Shown here in pieces: positions 42,881 to 53,815 of a stretch of 64,000 bases of DNA. The stretch is from Bacillus sp. CHD6a (GTDB lineage: Bacteria; Bacillota; Bacilli; Bacillales; Bacillaceae_I). Within the stretch, counting starts at the first letter, position 1. Each line of letters opens with the position of its first letter. A program made the translations under genes and the position numbers. The DNA is taken from positions 232,331 to 296,330 of the forward strand of contig NZ_LBMD01000003.1 of assembly GCF_001293645.1 (NCBI RefSeq). Direction: 5' to 3'. Below the pieces are notes generated by a model. That model made no database searches. It saw only the letters and a list, made by a program, of their open reading frames with translations, and was not told where the DNA came from.

Positions 42881-42894
42881 TGTAAGCGATAACA
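42881..42894. promoter_or_regulatory. Perfect cre box between spo0F and fbaA
   Basis: TGTAAGCGATAACA fits TGTAANCGNTNACA at every defined position. It lies 256 bp upstream of the fbaA ATG, just before the spo0F terminator, so a role at fbaA or at a distal site is uncertain. Confidence 0.5.
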
Positions 42895-42932
42895 CGTAAA
42901 ATGTTTTAATATTCAGTTATAAAATGGACGTT

Positions 42933-43304
42933 TTACACCGATTGGCGCGGCATGTTTTTACGGACCGCATCTCTAATTTCATCAATATCGAATGGTTTGG
43001 CAAAGTGCGTGATTGCTCCGAGGTCTTTCGACTCCTGAATCATATCCAATTCACCGTAAGCAGTCATAATGATTACCTGGATATCAGAATTAATTGCTTT
43101 TAGCCGCTTTAAGATCTCAATTCCGTCCATACCGGGGATCTTCATGTCTAACAATACTAAGTCCGGTGAATGCTTTTCTACGATATCTAATGCTTGGTAC
43201 CCGTTTGCTGCCTGAAACGTCTGATAGCCCTCTTTTTGGAATACTTCATTCAACAAAATGCGTATTCCATACTGGTCATCCACAATCAGTAATTTTTGAC
43301 CCAC
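42933..43304 (-). CDS. spo0F: Sporulation response regulator Spo0F
   Basis: A 123-residue single-domain receiver of the sporulation phosphorelay. It takes phosphate from sensor kinases and hands it to Spo0B. The acidic pocket [10 protein letters not shown], the phospho-acceptor Asp in [13 protein letters not shown] (about residue 53), Thr in IMTAYGE and Lys in HFAKPFD are intact. The start is GTG at 43304 with GGGGTGT upstream. The promoter region carries sigma-H and 0A-box signals. Confidence 0.96.
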   Translation of the reverse strand: MGQKLLIVDDQYGIRILLNEVFQKEGYQTFQAANGYQALDIVEKHSPDLVLLDMKIPGMDGIEILKRLKAINSDIQVIIMTAYGELDMIQESKDLGAITHFAKPFDIDEIRDAVRKNMPRQSV

Positions 43305-43355
43305 CTTTACACCCCATCTCTAAAAATAATCAATCCGTTTCCATCCACCCACCTA

Positions 43356-43381
43356 ATTCTACTATAATAGTCTTATTTCCT
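43356..43381 (-). promoter_or_regulatory. Sigma-H promoter of spo0F
   Basis: On the minus strand GGAGGAAAT, a 12-bp spacer and GTAGAAT, matching the sigma-H consensus RnAGGAWWW-N11/12-RnnGAAT. It lies 52 bp upstream of the GTG start. Confidence 0.7.
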
Positions 43382-43383
43382 CC

Positions 43384-43411
43384 TTTTTCGACCGGGAAAT
43401 TTTTCGAAAAA
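43384..43411. promoter_or_regulatory. Candidate 0A boxes upstream of spo0F
   Basis: GTCGAAAAA (minus strand, 43384-43392) and TTTTTCGAAAAA (43400-43411) resemble the Spo0A site TTTGTCGAAAA. They lie just upstream of the sigma-H -35, as expected for activation by Spo0A~P. Confidence 0.5.
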
Positions 43412-43436
43412 GGGAAATTATAAAGAAATTTTTTTA

Positions 43437-43482
43437 AGGGGTCAGACCCCAGCAGGACTTTCCCCCTTGAACTAGAAGGCTC
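43437..43482 (+). repeat. R2 element, copy
   Basis: GGGGTCAGACCCC, AGCAGG, ACTTTCCCCC, then TTGAAC in place of GTCGAA. It lies in the 349-bp spo0F-ywjG gap. Confidence 0.7.
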
Positions 43483-43531
43483 CCGCCAAATCAATAGATG
43501 TCGGATTATGTTGGAAAAACGCGAACGAAAA

Positions 43532-43570
43532 GGGGACAGACCCCCCTAGGATTTTTGCTACTTTTGTCAT
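43532..43570 (+). repeat. R2 element, variant copy
   Basis: GGGGACAGACCCCCCTAGG followed by ATTTTTGC. One core base differs (GTC to GAC). Its end supplies part of the candidate ywjG -35. Confidence 0.65.
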
Positions 43571-43584
43571 AACGCTTTTATTAT
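43555..43584 (+). promoter_or_regulatory. Candidate ywjG promoter
   Basis: TTGCTA (43555-43560), 18-bp spacer, TATTAT (43579-43584). Moderate match to sigma-A, 70 bp before the ATG. Confidence 0.4.
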
Positions 43585-43653
43585 ACTTGAGTTTTGGTGG
43601 AATGAGGGGTTGGGTTTTGTTAAATAATTTATGGTATAGGAGTGTGATTTGGG

Positions 43654-44202
43654 ATGTTGAAGATTTTTACGACGCAGTTGCAGGGTGTGTTTAATAGAAT
43701 TGGTTCAAGCGAGGAGTTTGCTTTTGAGGATGCAGCGAGACTGTTGGCTCAGGCGGCTGTCGGGGATGGACGCATTTATGTGCACGGTGTGAAGGAGATG
43801 AAAGCAGTTGAGGCGGAAGCCACTACTGGAGCGGAGCCGCTAATGAGCGCTACCCTTTTATCAAACTTAGACAGATATCATGACCTGACCGATACGGACC
43901 GGGCTTTAATAGTGTCTCGATTTTCTACAGATGAAGAGGCGATAAGTACTGCTAAGGCGTTGAAAGAGCTAGGAATTGAGATTGTGGGAATATCGACTGT
44001 GATGGAGCCTTCGTTAGAAACAGTTGAGGGAGCAGAAACCCTTGAAACCTTGTCCGATGTACATATTGATTTAAAGCTAAAGAAACCATTGATTCCCGGC
44101 GACGACGGGGAACGTTTTGGCTTTCCTTCAAGCATGGTGGCGTTATATGTTTATCATGGGTTAGCTTTTACCTTGAAAGAGATATTGGAAGAGCAAGAGT
44201 AA
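43654..44202 (+). CDS. ywjG: DUF2529 family protein YwjG
   Basis: A 182-residue protein of the YwjG/DUF2529 family, with a SIS-like alpha/beta layout (GRIYVHGVKEMKAVEAEA, DRALIVSRFSTDEEAISTAK, GIEIVGIST). It may bind a sugar phosphate, but no function is known. It lies on plus between spo0F and pyrG, as in B. subtilis, and converges with pyrG on a shared terminator. The ATG is preceded by a weak AGGAG about 12 nt upstream. Confidence 0.88.
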   Translation: MLKIFTTQLQGVFNRIGSSEEFAFEDAARLLAQAAVGDGRIYVHGVKEMKAVEAEATTGAEPLMSATLLSNLDRYHDLTDTDRALIVSRFSTDEEAISTAKALKELGIEIVGISTVMEPSLETVEGAETLETLSDVHIDLKLKKPLIPGDDGERFGFPSSMVALYVYHGLAFTLKEILEEQE

Positions 44203-44204
44203 GG

Positions 44205-44243
44205 AAAAGGGAAGACCGTCATCCGCGCGGTCTTCCCTTTTTT
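44205..44243. terminator. Bidirectional terminator ywjG / pyrG
   Basis: AAAAGGGAAGACCG / CGGTCTTCCCTTTT, perfect 14-bp stem with T tracts on the plus side and A-rich mirror, between convergent genes. Confidence 0.9.
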
Positions 44244-44255
44244 TAATAAATTTAA

Positions 44256-45896
<1,641 letters not shown>

Positions 45897-46049
45897 TTAA
45901 AAAATAATAATAAGTAACGATATGCTTGTAAGAGGCATTTAACATTTTTATCATTAGTCAAAAACACAAAATTCATTTACTAAAAAATGAAGCTGCCCCT
46001 AAATTATCAGGTTCAGCATATGAATGTTTATTCACCAATAAAATAAAAA

Positions 46050-46086
46050 ACGCCCCACTTGCCAGCATTTCTAGCAAGGGGAGCGT
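46050..46086 (-). terminator. pyrG leader attenuator
   Basis: Hairpin ACGCCCCACTTGC / GCAAGGGGAGCGT (two mismatches), followed by T6ATTTTAT on the minus strand. It lies about 45 nt after the predicted start and 180 bp before pyrG. The 5' arm on the RNA reads GCUCCCCUUGC, which a poly-G 5' end could pair with. Confidence 0.8.
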
Positions 46087-46125
46087 GTATATGTTCAACA
46101 AATTATACGTGTCCTTTTTTAAGGA

Positions 46126-46165
46126 GCCCAAAAAAGATTCTACCTAGTCGGGGGTGAAAAGTCAA
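46126..46165 (-). promoter_or_regulatory. pyrG promoter with GGGC start
   Basis: TTGACT (46160-46165), 17-bp spacer, TAGAAT (46137-46142), then 7 bp to GGGC at 46129-46126. In B. subtilis the pyrG transcript starts with GGGC; when CTP is low, polymerase stutters and adds extra G, which pairs with the terminator arm and prevents termination. All parts of that design are present here. Confidence 0.85.
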
Positions 46166-46217
46166 GGTCTGAATAAACTTGCGAATTTTCACTTTTTTTC
46201 GATTAAGCTTTATGAAA

Positions 46218-46251
46218 AAACACTCCCCGTTTGTCGTCCCTGGGAGTGTTT
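46218..46251 (-). terminator. Terminator of rpoE
   Basis: AAACACTCCC / GGGAGTGTTT perfect 10-bp stem, T6 on the minus strand, 12 bp past the rpoE stop. Confidence 0.85.
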
Positions 46252-46263
46252 CTTTAGTGGCGA

Positions 46264-46830
46264 TTAGAGGTCTTCTTCCTCATCTTCGTCCAATTCTTCT
46301 TCTTCTTCTTCCTCATCGTCTTCGAGCCCATACTCCTCGTCTTCGATTAGGTCTTCTTCAAATTCTTCGTCATCATCTTCGTCTGCATCATCATCGGCGT
46401 CGTCAAAGTCATCTTCTTCCACTTCGTCCTCTTCATAATCATCCAGATCGTCGAATTCTAGTTCTTCTTCATCCAACTCATCGAATTCGTCTGCATCGAT
46501 ATCGTCCTCATCAACAGCCTTCTTCTTCTTCTTGGTCTTTGCCTTCACCTGAGGAGTTGTTTCTTCTTCTATTTGATCATAAGGATACCATGCACGAAGT
46601 CCCCATTGGTTTTCTCCAATACAAATGAAACGGCCGTCAATGTTTAAGTCCGTATAGAACTGAGACAACTTGCCTTTAAGGTCTTCATCTGTAAAACCGG
46701 TAATTTTCTTGATCTCCGTAATTAATTCGCCAAACGTCACAGACTGCTTCTGTTCATTGAATAAAGCAGTAGCGATTTCGATCAATGACATCTCTTGTAC
46801 TTCTTCTGCCGTTAAATGGTTTAATGCCAA
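46264..46830 (-). CDS. rpoE: RNA polymerase delta subunit
   Basis: A 188-residue Firmicute-specific polymerase subunit. The N-terminal folded HARE-HTH domain (about residues 1-90, LNHLTAEEVQEMSLIEIATA) is followed by a low-complexity tail of almost only Asp and Glu (about residues 105-188), which displaces RNA and speeds recycling. The start is TTG at 46830 with AAAGGA at 9 nt. The acidic tail is longer than in some relatives. Confidence 0.94.
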   Translation of the reverse strand: MALNHLTAEEVQEMSLIEIATALFNEQKQSVTFGELITEIKKITGFTDEDLKGKLSQFYTDLNIDGRFICIGENQWGLRAWYPYDQIEEETTPQVKAKTKKKKKAVDEDDIDADEFDELDEEELEFDDLDDYEEDEVEEDDFDDADDDADEDDDEEFEEDLIEDEEYGLEDDEEEEEEELDEDEEEDL

Positions 46831-46912
46831 TGTCTGCACATCCTTTCTATATATGTAAAAAGACAATAATCATAGCAATTCCTAGAAAAATCCATACCAC
46901 TCATTATAAACA

Positions 46913-46940
46913 AAATACCAATGTTTAATCCAGCATAAAA
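46913..46940 (-). promoter_or_regulatory. Candidate rpoE promoter
   Basis: A perfect TATAAT (minus strand, 46913-46918) lies 83 bp upstream of the rpoE start. The -35 region (GGATTA) is poor. Confidence 0.4.
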
Positions 46941-47015
46941 TAAATCTTTCCCTCAAAAAAATGAAAAACCTATAAAAAAGCGAAAATAGCGAAAAAAAAG
47001 AGAAAAAAGAAAAAA

Positions 47016-47062
47016 AGGGGGTCAGACCCCCAAAGGTATTTCTCTCTCCGCGTCGAACTCTA
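47016..47062 (+). repeat. R2 element, copy near icmF 3' end
   Basis: GGGGGTCAGACCCCC, AAAGG, TATTTCTCTCTCCGC, GTCGAA. Near-identical tail to the copy at 31547. Confidence 0.75.
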
Positions 47063-47114
47063 TAAAGTTAGCGAAGAACCCCCTGCTTCTTCGAGGTTCT
47101 TCAACTCCTTTTCT

Positions 47115-50100
47115 TTACATATTTCGTCTGAATTGGCCGCCGACTTCGTAGAGGGCTGTGGTGATTTGGCCGAGGCTTGCCACTCGGACGGTTTCCATTA
47201 GTTCTTCAAAGATGTTACCGCCGCTGATTGCCACTTGTTTCAGCCTACCCAACGCTGCTTCCACTTCCGCTGCATTACGTTCCTGGAACGCTGCAAGATT
47301 TTGGATCTGGGTTTGCTTCTCTTCTTCTGTCGAACGAGCAAGCTCGATATCATTCAAATCGTCCTCAGAAGGCGGATTCGGATTTTTATACGTATTTACT
47401 CCGATGATCGGAAGCTCGCCTGTATGTTTTTTCATCTCATAATACATGGACTCATCCTGAATCTTCCCGCGCTGATACTGAGTCTCCATCGCACCAAGGA
47501 CGCCACCGCGGTCATTTAAGCGTTCAAACTCCTGCAGCACCATTTCCTCCACAAGGTCTGTCAGCTCCTCCACCACAAAGGCTCCTTGCAACGGATTCTC
47601 GTTTTTCGCCAAGCCGTGCTCTTTGGTGATGATCATCTGAATCGCCATTGCTCGACGAACAGATTCTTCCGTCGGCGTTGTAATTGCCTCATCATACGCA
47701 TTTGTATGCAATGAGTTGCAGTTATCTTGCAGGGCCATCAAAGCTTGAAGCGTCGTCCGGATATCGTTAAAATCAATTTCCTGCGCGTGCAAGGAACGGC
47801 CGGACGTCTGAATATGATACTTCAACTTTTGACTGCGTTCATTGGCACCATATTTATTTTTCATCACTGTCGCCCAGATCCGGCGGGCTACGCGGCCGAT
47901 CACCGTGTACTCTGCATCCAGTCCGTTACTGAAGAAGAACGACAAGTTCGGTGCAAAGTCATCAATTTTCATCCCGCGGCTCAAGTAATACTCCACATAC
48001 GTGAACCCATTCGCTAGCGTGAACGCCAACTGTGTAATCGGGTTCGCTCCTGCCTCGGCAATATGGTATCCGGAAATGGAAACGGAATAATAATTGCGCA
48101 CCTTTTTATCTATAAAGTATTGCTGAATATCCCCCATCACTCTTAAAGCAAACTCCGTTGAGAATATGCACGTATTCTGTCCTTGATCTTCTTTTAAAAT
48201 ATCAGCCTGCACCGTACCACGAACAGTTTGCATCGTCACGGCACGAACTTCCGCAAACTCTTCTACCGTTAACACACGACCAAGTTCTTCTTCACGCTTC
48301 TGCACCTGCTGATCAATCGCCGTGTTCATAAACATTGCTAAAATAACAGGCGCCGGACCGTTGATTGTCATGGAAACGGACGTGCTTGGCGCACAGAGGT
48401 CAAAGCCTGCATACAGCTTTTTCATGTCATCCAATGTACAAATGCTCACGCCACTGTTTCCTACTTTTCCGTAAATGTCCGGACGCTCAGCCGGGTCTTC
48501 CCCGTACAACGTTACCGAATCAAAAGCCGTACTTAAGCGCTTCGCATCGTCATCCTTACTTAAATAGTGGAAGCGGCGGTTTGTACGCTCTGGTGTTCCT
48601 TCTCCAGCGAACTGACGCTTCGGATCCTCCCCCTCACGTTTGAACGGAAACACTCCGGCCGTATAAGGAAACTCCCCAGGCACGTTCTCACGGTACACCC
48701 ACTTCAAAATCTCCCCATAGTCCACATATTTCGGCAGAACTACTTTTGGAATCTTCAAACCGGACAATGTTTTCGTCGTAAGTTTCGTGATGATTTCCTT
48801 GTCGCGGATTTTTGTAACAAATTGATCACCGGAATATTGCTCTTTCTTCTCATCCCAACTACCTAAAATTTTGCGGGAATCGCTTGTCAATTTTTCCTCG
48901 TATTCACGGCGCAGCTCGGCAAGTGCCGCTACAAGATCCTCGCTTGAAGAACCGCCCCCAGAACCACCAGCAGCCTCCATCGCCCCATCCAACTGGAACA
49001 ACTTCCGCGCCAATTCCACCTGCTCCGCAGCCATCTTATGATAATTTCGTACCGTTTCACTAATCTCACGTAAATAATAGCGGCGGTCATTCGGAATGAT
49101 CACATTCTGTTTTTCCACATCTTTAGACGTTGGCAGGCTGCTAGCGTATTCCGAGCCAGTCTTCTCATTCATTAACTCAAGCAACGCTGCAAAAAGCGTG
49201 TTCGTCCCCAAGTCATTGAACTGGCTGGCAATCGTCCCGTACACCGGCATTTCATCCAATTCTTTATCCCATAAAAGACGGCTGCGTTGGTACTGCTTTT
49301 GCACCTGACGTTTGGCGTCCTCGGAACCTTTTCGCTCATATTTATTAATAACAATCAGATCCGCATAATCAATCATATCGATTTTTTCCAACTGAGATGG
49401 CGCCCCAAACTCACTTGTCATCACATACATGGAGATATCGCAAATCTCGGTGATTCCTGCGTCTCCCTGCCCGATTCCGCTAGTCTCAACAATAATCAAG
49501 TCAAAACCGGCAGCCTTCGTAACAGCAATCGCATCTTGAATTGCCAAAGAAAGCTCAGAACGGGATCCACGCGTTGCAAGCGAACGCATATACACACGCG
49601 GGTTAAAAATTGCGTTCATGCGGATTCTGTCCCCAAGCAATGCCCCGCCTGTCTTCTGCTTCGTCGGATCGATGGATAAAATCGCTACTTTTTTATCTGG
49701 TACTTCGTTGATAAATCTGCGTATCAACTCATCTGTCAGTGAGCTTTTTCCCGCTCCACCTGTACCTGTAATCCCAAGTACCGGCACGGTTTTCTGCTTT
49801 TCTTTTACCTTAGCTAAAGCGGTTTGTGCTGTTGCTGCCACCTCTTCATCCGAAGTCACCTGCAGTTCAGACAACGTAATCAGTTTGGCAATCGCCTGAT
49901 GGTTATCGGCATCCAGACGCTCTACCTCGTCACCCAGGGATTTGACCGTCACAAAGTCACATTCCTTCAGCATCGAGTTAATCATGCCTTGCAGCCCATG
50001 TTCGCGGCCGTCTTCCGGCGAAAAGATACGGGCAATTCCGTATGAATGCAGTTCTTTTATCTCACTAGGAATGATGACCCCGCCACCGCCACCGTAAATG

Positions 50101-50378
50101 CGGATATGAGAGGCACCTTTCTCTTTCAACAAGTCATACATATATTTAAAATATTCGACATGTCCGCCCTGATAGGAGGAAATCGCGATCCCCTGCACAT
50201 CCTCCTGGATCGCCGCGTTCACAATTTCCTCCACGGAGCGGTTGTGGCCAAGGTGAATGACCTCGGCACCGCTCGCCTGGATAATGCGGCGCATGATGTT
50301 AATTGAGGCGTCATGCCCGTCAAAAAGACTTGAAGCTGTTACAAAACGAATATGGTTAGTTGGACGATAAACTTCCAT
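47115..50378 (-). CDS. icmF: Fused isobutyryl-CoA mutase IcmF (B12-dependent)
   Basis: A 1087-residue fusion of an adenosylcobalamin-dependent acyl-CoA mutase with its G-protein chaperone. Order: B12-binding domain (about 10-150, with the cobalt-ligating His in [13 protein letters not shown]), a MeaB-type GTPase (about 190-430, P-loop [13 protein letters not shown]), linker, then the substrate-binding TIM barrel (about 560-1087). It interconverts isobutyryl-CoA and n-butyryl-CoA and could feed valine carbon into beta-oxidation. It is the last gene after tetR, overlapping it by 23 nt. Confidence 0.94.
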   Translation of the reverse strand: MEVYRPTNHIRFVTASSLFDGHDASINIMRRIIQASGAEVIHLGHNRSVEEIVNAAIQEDVQGIAISSYQGGHVEYFKYMYDLLKEKGASHIRIYGGGGGVIIPSEIKELHSYGIARIFSPEDGREHGLQGMINSMLKECDFVTVKSLGDEVERLDADNHQAIAKLITLSELQVTSDEEVAATAQTALAKVKEKQKTVPVLGITGTGGAGKSSLTDELIRRFINEVPDKKVAILSIDPTKQKTGGALLGDRIRMNAIFNPRVYMRSLATRGSRSELSLAIQDAIAVTKAAGFDLIIVETSGIGQGDAGITEICDISMYVMTSEFGAPSQLEKIDMIDYADLIVINKYERKGSEDAKRQVQKQYQRSRLLWDKELDEMPVYGTIASQFNDLGTNTLFAALLELMNEKTGSEYASSLPTSKDVEKQNVIIPNDRRYYLREISETVRNYHKMAAEQVELARKLFQLDGAMEAAGGSGGGSSSEDLVAALAELRREYEEKLTSDSRKILGSWDEKKEQYSGDQFVTKIRDKEIITKLTTKTLSGLKIPKVVLPKYVDYGEILKWVYRENVPGEFPYTAGVFPFKREGEDPKRQFAGEGTPERTNRRFHYLSKDDDAKRLSTAFDSVTLYGEDPAERPDIYGKVGNSGVSICTLDDMKKLYAGFDLCAPSTSVSMTINGPAPVILAMFMNTAIDQQVQKREEELGRVLTVEEFAEVRAVTMQTVRGTVQADILKEDQGQNTCIFSTEFALRVMGDIQQYFIDKKVRNYYSVSISGYHIAEAGANPITQLAFTLANGFTYVEYYLSRGMKIDDFAPNLSFFFSNGLDAEYTVIGRVARRIWATVMKNKYGANERSQKLKYHIQTSGRSLHAQEIDFNDIRTTLQALMALQDNCNSLHTNAYDEAITTPTEESVRRAMAIQMIITKEHGLAKNENPLQGAFVVEELTDLVEEMVLQEFERLNDRGGVLGAMETQYQRGKIQDESMYYEMKKHTGELPIIGVNTYKNPNPPSEDDLNDIELARSTEEEKQTQIQNLAAFQERNAAEVEAALGRLKQVAISGGNIFEELMETVRVASLGQITTALYEVGGQFRRNM

Positions 50379-51015
50379 TTTTCACATTCTCCCCCTTTGT
50401 AAGTCCATGCACTAATAGTTCAATCTGACCCTCGATATAGGCATCCAGTTCAAAGTGCTTGTGCAGCACCCAACGCCTGAATCCCCACATCTGGCCTTGC
50501 ACAAAGATGTTATGCGCCATCAATTGGATTTGCTGTTCTTTCATTGTGATGCCCTCTGCTGTCATGCAGTTTCTAATAACCTGTTCAAACATGGCCACCA
50601 TCGCAAGCTCCTTGTTCAATACGTAAGGAAGCGCATCTTTTGATAAAGATTTCGCCTCCTGATACATAACGAGCACCTCATCCTGCATTTCATCCATCAC
50701 CCTAAAATAATACCGGATCGCGGATTTCAAGCTTTCCAGGTTCCCTCGCTTCATGTCGAGTTCCTCCTGCAATCGCTCACCTACCTGGTCATAAATCCGG
50801 TCACAGACGAGATAAAGGACATCTTCCTTCGTTCTGATATATTCATAGAGCGTGCCAATGCTGAACCCTGCCTCTTTCGCTATTTCCCTTGTGGTCGTGC
50901 GGTGGAAGCCTTTCTCTTTGAAAAGGCTCACCGCCCCCTTGATCATTTGGTCGCGGCGCTTTTCGATCAGCCGCTCATCTTTAACGGATGCATGTACTTG
51001 ACGTTTTTTCATCAT
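50356..51015 (-). CDS. TetR/AcrR-family regulator
   Basis: A 219-residue repressor. The N-terminal HTH (about residues 22-66, [30 protein letters not shown]) is clear; the C-terminal ligand domain is helical. It lies between an acyl-CoA dehydrogenase and icmF, so an acyl-CoA ligand is likely, similar to FadR/LiuQ-type regulators. I chose ATG 51015 ([10 protein letters not shown]) with AGGTGA upstream; a GTG at 51027 is the alternative. Its last codons overlap the icmF start. Confidence 0.88.
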   Translation of the reverse strand: MMKKRQVHASVKDERLIEKRRDQMIKGAVSLFKEKGFHRTTTREIAKEAGFSIGTLYEYIRTKEDVLYLVCDRIYDQVGERLQEELDMKRGNLESLKSAIRYYFRVMDEMQDEVLVMYQEAKSLSKDALPYVLNKELAMVAMFEQVIRNCMTAEGITMKEQQIQLMAHNIFVQGQMWGFRRWVLHKHFELDAYIEGQIELLVHGLTKGENVKNGSLSSN

Positions 51016-51031
51016 CCTGGCCGTCACCTAC

Positions 51032-52171
51032 TTACTTAGTAAGCATTCTGGAAATAACGAGACGTTGGATTTCTTGTGTTCCCTCATAGATTTGCGTAAT
51101 TTTCGCATCCCTCATATAGCGCTCTACCGGATAGTCTTTCGTATAGCCGTAACCGCCGAATACCTGTACTGCTTCGGTTGTCACCTTCATTGCCGTGTCG
51201 CCAGCGAAAAGTTTAGACATCGCAGACTCCAAGCCGTAGCTTAAGCCCTCCGACTCTCTCCAAGCCGCCTGATAAGTTAGCAATCTTGAAGCTTCTACCG
51301 TTGTCGCCATGTCTGCCAGTTTAAAAGAAACACCCTGCTGTGCCGCGATTGGCTTCCCGAACTGCACGCGCTCTTTGGCATAAGCAACGGCCGCGTCAAG
51401 TGCACCTTGCGCAATGCCAACAGCCTGTGCAGCAATCCCGTTACGCCCGCCATCAAGCGTCGTCATCGCAACTTTAAAACCTTCCCCTTCTGCGCCAAGC
51501 ATGTTTTCTACCGGCACACGGCAATCTTCAAACATGATTTCTGTCGTTGGAGAAGAACGAATGCCTAACTTTTGTTCTTTTTTCCCAACACTGAACCCAG
51601 GGAAGTCTGCTTCCACGATAAATGCGCTCGTTCCTTTATGCTTGCTGGACGGATCTGTCACCGCAAACACCACATAGATGTCCGCGATTCCACCGTTCGT
51701 GATGAAAATTTTCGAACCGTTCAGGACATAATGGTCGCCGTCTAATTTCGCTGTTGTTCGCATGCCGCCTGCATCAGATCCAGATCCTGGTTCCGTAAGG
51801 CCATAGCCCCCAATGCTTGTTCCTTGCGCAAGAGGCACCAAGTATTTCTGTTTCTGCTCTTCAGTTCCGTACTTGTAAATCGGCCAGCTCGCAAGCGACG
51901 TGTGGGCGGATAAGGTTACCCCTGTAGACGCACACACACGTGAAAGCTCCTCTACCGCGATGCAGTATGCAAGATAGTCACTGCCGATTCCGCCGTACTC
52001 TTCTGGAAACGGGATTCCCGTTAACCCAAGGTCCGCCATCTTTTTGAAAATATCCATATCAAAGCGTTCTTCTTCATCACGTTCCGCTGCAGTCGGTTCC
52101 ACTTCGTTCTTGGCAAAATCACGTACCATTTTACGAATCATTTCATGTTCTTCAGATAGTAAAAAGTTCAT
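51032..52171 (-). CDS. Acyl-CoA dehydrogenase (short/branched chain type)
   Basis: A 379-residue FAD flavoenzyme that makes trans-2-enoyl-CoA. Motifs: [50 protein letters not shown] and the catalytic Glu in [13 protein letters not shown] near the end. ATG 52171 ([15 protein letters not shown]) has GGGGGATG upstream. About 60% similar by eye to the next gene, so the two are paralogues, perhaps of different chain preference (butyryl versus branched). Confidence 0.93.
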   Translation of the reverse strand: MNFLLSEEHEMIRKMVRDFAKNEVEPTAAERDEEERFDMDIFKKMADLGLTGIPFPEEYGGIGSDYLAYCIAVEELSRVCASTGVTLSAHTSLASWPIYKYGTEEQKQKYLVPLAQGTSIGGYGLTEPGSGSDAGGMRTTAKLDGDHYVLNGSKIFITNGGIADIYVVFAVTDPSSKHKGTSAFIVEADFPGFSVGKKEQKLGIRSSPTTEIMFEDCRVPVENMLGAEGEGFKVAMTTLDGGRNGIAAQAVGIAQGALDAAVAYAKERVQFGKPIAAQQGVSFKLADMATTVEASRLLTYQAAWRESEGLSYGLESAMSKLFAGDTAMKVTTEAVQVFGGYGYTKDYPVERYMRDAKITQIYEGTQEIQRLVISRMLTK

Positions 52172-52326
52172 ATTTTTCATCCCCCGATGAGTTAGTTTTT
52201 TAGCGTCGTCCCAGACTCTAGGCACCATACTTGCTCCGCTTGTTACGGGGCGGGGTGGTCTGGTTTTATTGAAAATTTCACGAATTATTAACGTTTTTAT
52301 GCTATTTTTAGTGCCTTTAAAAACCG

Positions 52327-52545
52327 TTCGGTCATTAAAAAGGGCTTTCGGACACTTTTGGTGCTTTTTTACCGGTAGTTTGGTCAATTTGCATGCACCT
52401 TTGGACAACTTTGATGGGAGGTTCGGCCATTTGAGAAATTGGTTCGGACACTTTCGGTGAAACTTCGGCCAACTTTGCCGAATCTTCGGTCAACTTCCTG
52501 AAAACTTTGGACAACTTTCGAAAATCTTCGGACATTTGGCCGCGA
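52327..52545. repeat. Periodic phrase array TTCGGACAACTTT, about ten copies
   Basis: TT(C/T)GG(A/T/C)CA-A-type units. The GG pairs lie at 52330, 52350, then 52382, 52403, 52425, 52446, 52467, 52488, 52509 and 52530: seven steps of 21-22 bp in a row. A half-step copy is at 52456. The array fills the 447-bp spacer between the two acyl-CoA dehydrogenase genes and runs in their shared transcript. Confidence 0.88.
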
Positions 52546-52618
52546 ACAGCTCGTGAAAAAGCAAAAATCACACACTATCACTCGCTAAAGCCCACTAATC
52601 TTTCAAAACAGTCCCCTA

Positions 52619-53755
52619 TCAGTTCATCAAATGCTTCCCAATCACCATTCTCTGAATCTCACTCGTTCCCTCGTAAATCTCACAAACCTTCGCGTCACGG
52701 AAATAGCGCTCGACTGGATAATCCTTCGTATAACCGTAACCGCCGAATACCTGAACGGCCTCTATCGCCACGTTCATCGCTGTCTGTGAGGCAAAAAGCT
52801 TCGCCATCGATGCTTCCTTCCCGCAAGGCTTGCCCAAAGCACGCAAGTTGGCCGCTCGGTACGTTAACAACCTCGCGCCTTCCACAGCCGTCGCCATGTC
52901 TGCTAGTTTAAAAGAAACACCTTGTTGTGCTGCGATTGGCTTCCCGAACTGGACTCGCTCTTTTGCATAGGCTGTAGCCGCCTGCACTGCCGCTTCTGCA
53001 ATACCAAGGGACTGCGCCGCAATACCGATTCTGCCGACATCAAGATTCGCCATCGCTATTTTAAAGCCTTCCCCTTCTGCACCAAGAAGGTTTTCCACAG
53101 GAACCTTCGCATCCTCAAACGTCAGTTGGACCGTTTTTGAACCGTGCAATCCCATTTTGTGCTCATCTTTTCCAATGACAAATCCTGGAGTATCCTTTTC
53201 CACGATAAATGCGGAAACCCCTTTGGATCCAAGTTCCGGATTTGTCGAAGCAAACACAATGTACGTGTCCGCTTCCCCGCCGTTTGTGATGAACACCTTT
53301 GCTCCATTCAACACATAGTGGTCCCCTTGCTTAACAGCACGTGTTTTCAAACTCCCTGCATCCGACCCTGCACTCGGCTCCGTTAAACAGAATGCTCCAA
53401 GATACTCGCCAGACGCAAGCTTTGTCACATACTTTTGCTTCTGCTCTTCTGTGCCAAAATAAAGAATTGGATTCGTCCCAACAGAGGTGTGTACGGACAG
53501 GATTACCCCTACCGTTGCGCTCACACGGGAAAGTTCATTGATGGCGATGATGTAGGATGGAAAGTCCATGCCCGCTCCGCCGTATTCTTCCGGTATGGTC
53601 ATTCCCATTAAGCCAAGGTCCGCCATTTTCCGCAAAATCTCACGTGGGAACTCGCCCTCTTCCATTTTTTCCACGAAAGGTGCAATCTCGGTTTCTGCAA
53701 AATCACGCACCATTTTCCGCACCATTTCCTGCTCTTCTGTAAAACGTAAATTCAT
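52619..53755 (-). CDS. Acyl-CoA dehydrogenase
   Basis: A 378-residue flavoenzyme paralogous to the previous gene. Motifs: [51 protein letters not shown] and the catalytic Glu in [21 protein letters not shown] precedes the ATG. It belongs to the thiolase-hbd-acd transcription unit; AcdA of B. subtilis is the nearest named relative. Confidence 0.93.
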   Translation of the reverse strand: MNLRFTEEQEMVRKMVRDFAETEIAPFVEKMEEGEFPREILRKMADLGLMGMTIPEEYGGAGMDFPSYIIAINELSRVSATVGVILSVHTSVGTNPILYFGTEEQKQKYVTKLASGEYLGAFCLTEPSAGSDAGSLKTRAVKQGDHYVLNGAKVFITNGGEADTYIVFASTNPELGSKGVSAFIVEKDTPGFVIGKDEHKMGLHGSKTVQLTFEDAKVPVENLLGAEGEGFKIAMANLDVGRIGIAAQSLGIAEAAVQAATAYAKERVQFGKPIAAQQGVSFKLADMATAVEGARLLTYRAANLRALGKPCGKEASMAKLFASQTAMNVAIEAVQVFGGYGYTKDYPVERYFRDAKVCEIYEGTSEIQRMVIGKHLMN

Positions 53756-53815
53756 GCTATTCGTCCCCTCTCCTGCTGTCTTAAAAAATACCCCTTTGTC
53801 TCACGCAGCCCATTC

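Noticed and set aside
47073..47102. Inverted repeat GAAGAACC / GGTTCTTC past icmF
   Set aside because: No T tract follows on the minus strand; the icmF terminator remains unidentified.
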